Assembly (NCBI RefSeq): GCF_002797435.1
Contig: NZ_PGEN01000001.1
Span: forward strand, 2,850,501-2,914,500
Reading direction: 5' to 3'
Length of the DNA: 64,000 nt
Source: Sphingomonas koreensis
GTDB lineage: Bacteria; Pseudomonadota; Alphaproteobacteria; Sphingomonadales; Sphingomonadaceae
Below the pieces are notes generated by a model. The model worked only from the letters and a program-made list of their open reading frames with translations. It ran no database searches and was not told the origin of the DNA. The stretch's first letter is position 1. The number at the start of each line of letters is the position of its first letter. Positions 62,125-64,000 of this stretch are shown piece after piece. A program made the position numbers and the translations under genes.

Positions 62125-62958
62125 CTAGGCTGTCGCGGCAGCCGGCTTGCGGGCGTAGCGATCGAGGACTTCCTGTAGGCCGCGCGGCGGCAACCGGTCG
62201 GCGGGCTTGTAGAAAGGCGACAGGATGCGCTTGAGATGCGCCTTGGCGTGCCGAGCGGTGACCTGCTGGACATGCTGCTGCCGTGCGATCGAGGCGGCGC
62301 GTTCCTCCGCGTTCATGCCCTCGCGGTCCTTATCGAGCAGATAGGTCTGCACTTTGCGCACATGGCCGCGGATATGCTTCACCGCGTAGAAGAACGCCCA
62401 GATACGATAGAGATAGGCGATCGGTCCGCGACCGAACAATGCGTGATAGACATCGTGCGCCACCTCGCGATGCTCATATTCCTCAGCCAGATGCCATTTC
62501 CACATTTCGACCGCCTCGGTATCGGCGCCCTCGAGGAATGGCGCGAAATCCTCGAAGAAATTGTCGACCGCGACGGAACTGACCGCCTCGAATCCCTCCG
62601 AATAGGCGACGTTGAAGCGCAGCGACTTGGTCTTCAGGAAGCGATCGTAATCCGCTTCATATTCCTTCTCGATCCCCAGCATGCCTTCATAACCGTCAGC
62701 GCGCAGCGCCTTGTTGAACAGCAGATGCTGCCGGCAATGCTGCATCTCCTGCTTGATGAAGATCGCCAGATCCTTGTGAAGTTTCTCATATCGGGCGGGC
62801 AGCGCAGCCTGCGCTTGCAGCATCACCTTGACCAGATAGGGTTCGATATAAGCCGGGACGGTCGATGCCGCGTTCTGCATCTGCGCGAATTCGCGATGCG
62901 GCGCCCAATGCGCCCGGACTTTCGAGAAATCCCATTTGGGAAAGCGTACCTGCATCAT
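62125..62958 (-). CDS. PF10118-type protein (predicted metal-dependent hydrolase), paralogue 2
   Basis: A 277-aa helical protein similar to that at 48353-49168. It has the same E-x2-H pairs: FIKQEMQHCRQHLLFNK and WHLAEEYEHREVAHDVYH, and SLRFNVAYSEGFEAVSS and YRIWAFFYAVKHI. It may begin at either of two adjacent Met codons. It is the first gene of the leftward region and divergent from the IclR regulator. The activity is unknown; duplication around one cluster suggests pathway relevance. Confidence 0.8.
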   Translation of the reverse strand: MMQVRFPKWDFSKVRAHWAPHREFAQMQNAASTVPAYIEPYLVKVMLQAQAALPARYEKLHKDLAIFIKQEMQHCRQHLLFNKALRADGYEGMLGIEKEYEADYDRFLKTKSLRFNVAYSEGFEAVSSVAVDNFFEDFAPFLEGADTEAVEMWKWHLAEEYEHREVAHDVYHALFGRGPIAYLYRIWAFFYAVKHIRGHVRKVQTYLLDKDREGMNAEERAASIARQQHVQQVTARHAKAHLKRILSPFYKPADRLPPRGLQEVLDRYARKPAAATA

Positions 62959-63153
62959 GCCTCTCCGGATGCGGCGGTTCTACGATCCGCCATGGCCAGA
63001 AAATAACATATTGTCGGCTTTTCGGGGAGGAGGGTGCAGCATATCACATATGTGATCCGTCTGCTATGGACAGCACGGATGTGATTGAGGCAGCTTGCGG
63101 TTGCCGATGGATCGCAAGCGCTCGTCAGCAGCGCCGAAATTAGGAGAGAACCG

Positions 63154-64000
63154 ATGGCACGTCGCCGTTCGGCCCCGTCGCGAGACCGTATTCTGGTTCG
63201 CGCGCCGATTGAGAACAAGACCGTCAAATCTGCCGGTCGAGTGCTTGAAATCCTTGAATATTTTGACGATCTGCAACGCCAGTCGACGGTGATGGAGATC
63301 GCCGATGCGCTTGGCTATCCCCAGTCCAGCACCTCCGCGCTCCTTCGTAGCCTGGTAAGCCTGGGTTACCTCAACTATGATCCCATGGCGCGCACCTACA
63401 TCACCTCGAGCCGCGTTGCGCTCCTTGGCAGCTGGGTGAACTCGCAGTTCTTTGCAGAGGGCGCCATCATCTCCATGATGAAGGAGCTGAACGAGCAGAC
63501 GGGCGACACCATCGTCCTTGCCGTGCGCAACGGTCTGCATATCCAGTATATCCATGTGATCCAGGCGACCAGTCCGGCGCGACTGCACATGACGCTCGGG
63601 ACCGTGCGGCCGCTCGCCGCATCGGGCGCGGGCTATGCGCTGCTCAGCACCATGACCGATTCGGAGATCACCCGGCTGGTGATGCGGATCAATGCCGAGG
63701 CGCAGGATGGGGAAGCCCTGGTCAAGATCCGCGACCTGCTCGAGGAGATCGCCGTGATCCGGCGCAAGGGCTATGCCTTCACCTGCGACATGGTGACCCG
63801 CGGCGGCGGCATCATCGCCGCGCCGTTGCCCCGGATCAGCGGCCAGCAGCGCATGATCGTCGGCATCGGCGGCATCAGCGAGGTGATGCGCGGGCGCGAG
63901 GAGGAATTGTCCAAGGCACTGATGGAACAGATCGACGCGCGCTTCGGCCGCGGCAGCCGCAACGTCGTGCAGATGCCCAACCGGGAGCCGTCGCGCATTA
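63154..64000 (+). CDS. IclR family transcriptional regulator (3' end outside window)
   Basis: At least 282 residues, still open at the window edge. The N-terminal winged helix is NKTVKSAGRVLEILEYFDDLQRQSTVMEIADALGYPQSSTSALLRSLVSLGYLNYD, the standard IclR domain. The effector domain has YIHVIQATSPARLHMTLGTVRPLAASGAGYALLS, and the late RKGYAFTCDMVTRGGGIIAAPL. TAGGAGAGAA precedes the ATG at 63154. It is divergent from the catabolic operon and is its likely regulator, by position. Confidence 0.93.
   Translation, partial: MARRRSAPSRDRILVRAPIENKTVKSAGRVLEILEYFDDLQRQSTVMEIADALGYPQSSTSALLRSLVSLGYLNYDPMARTYITSSRVALLGSWVNSQFFAEGAIISMMKELNEQTGDTIVLAVRNGLHIQYIHVIQATSPARLHMTLGTVRPLAASGAGYALLSTMTDSEITRLVMRINAEAQDGEALVKIRDLLEEIAVIRRKGYAFTCDMVTRGGGIIAAPLPRISGQQRMIVGIGGISEVMRGREEELSKALMEQIDARFGRGSRNVVQMPNREPSRI

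Noticed and set aside
1..64000. CRISPR arrays, rRNA genes, prophage structural genes
   Set aside because: No regularly spaced repeats, no rRNA-like sequence and no capsid, tail or terminase motifs were seen.

Overview
The window looks like chromosomal DNA of a sphingomonad (Alphaproteobacteria, Sphingomonadaceae). Base composition is GC-rich, the gene order hrcA / rph-rdgB / hemW / rsmI-yraN / gshB is of alphaproteobacterial type, there are TonB receptors, and a short intergenic palindrome built on CCCCAGC-GAAA-GCTGGGG resembles intergenic repeats of this group. This assignment comes from reading the sequence and was not confirmed by a search.

Layout. (1) 1-29681 is mostly core genome: the heat-shock repressor HrcA, RNase PH, the house-cleaning pyrophosphatase RdgB, a three-gene inositol-phospholipid cluster (3561-6314), a TetR / TonB-receptor pair, HemW, an LpoA/LppC-like lipoprotein, RsmI, YraN, glutathione synthetase, DedA, glyoxalase II, nitronate monooxygenase, XerC, Cu-Zn SOD, ThpR, a Bax-inhibitor-1 protein, an M20 amidohydrolase, 3-hydroxybutyrate dehydrogenase, a patatin, a YpfJ-type metalloprotease and a GreA-like protein. 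(2) A tRNA-Ala(CGC) at 29995-30070 marks the start of an accessory region. (3) 30071-45161 is a mosaic island: an XRE regulator, a GntR fragment, two identical 2559-bp IS21-family copies in the same orientation (31329-33887 and 42603-45161), a tyrosine-recombinase fragment with an IS91-family transposase, an orphan membrane protein, and a compact divergent locus at 37392-42602. (4) 45162-64000 is a catabolic/accessory metabolism region: a CoA-ligase fragment cut by IS21, a TonB receptor, CoA ligase, SDRs, an MFS transporter, an amidohydrolase, a CGSC (UGSC-family) protein with its partner, two acyl-CoA dehydrogenases, an enoyl-CoA hydratase, two PF10118-type proteins, and an IclR regulator running off the window.

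Most notable system. At 37392-42602 a leftward operon (135-aa unknown protein, XRE regulator, SecB-like chaperone) faces a rightward operon (metallo-beta-lactamase-fold protein, a 753-aa E2-E1-JAB triple fusion, and a third gene cut off by IS21 after 56 codons). The 166-bp gap between them carries repeated TTAAGTT/AACTTAA boxes. Fused bacterial ubiquitin-like conjugation and deconjugation domains next to an MBL protein are a known theme of predicted conflict systems. I am not aware of a description of one coupled to an XRE/SecB-like module.

Second system. The trio CDP-alcohol phosphatidyltransferase, myo-inositol-1-phosphate synthase and IPCT-like nucleotidyltransferase suggests inositol lipid synthesis through CDP-inositol. 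A near-perfect 32-bp inverted repeat lies between the second and third genes.
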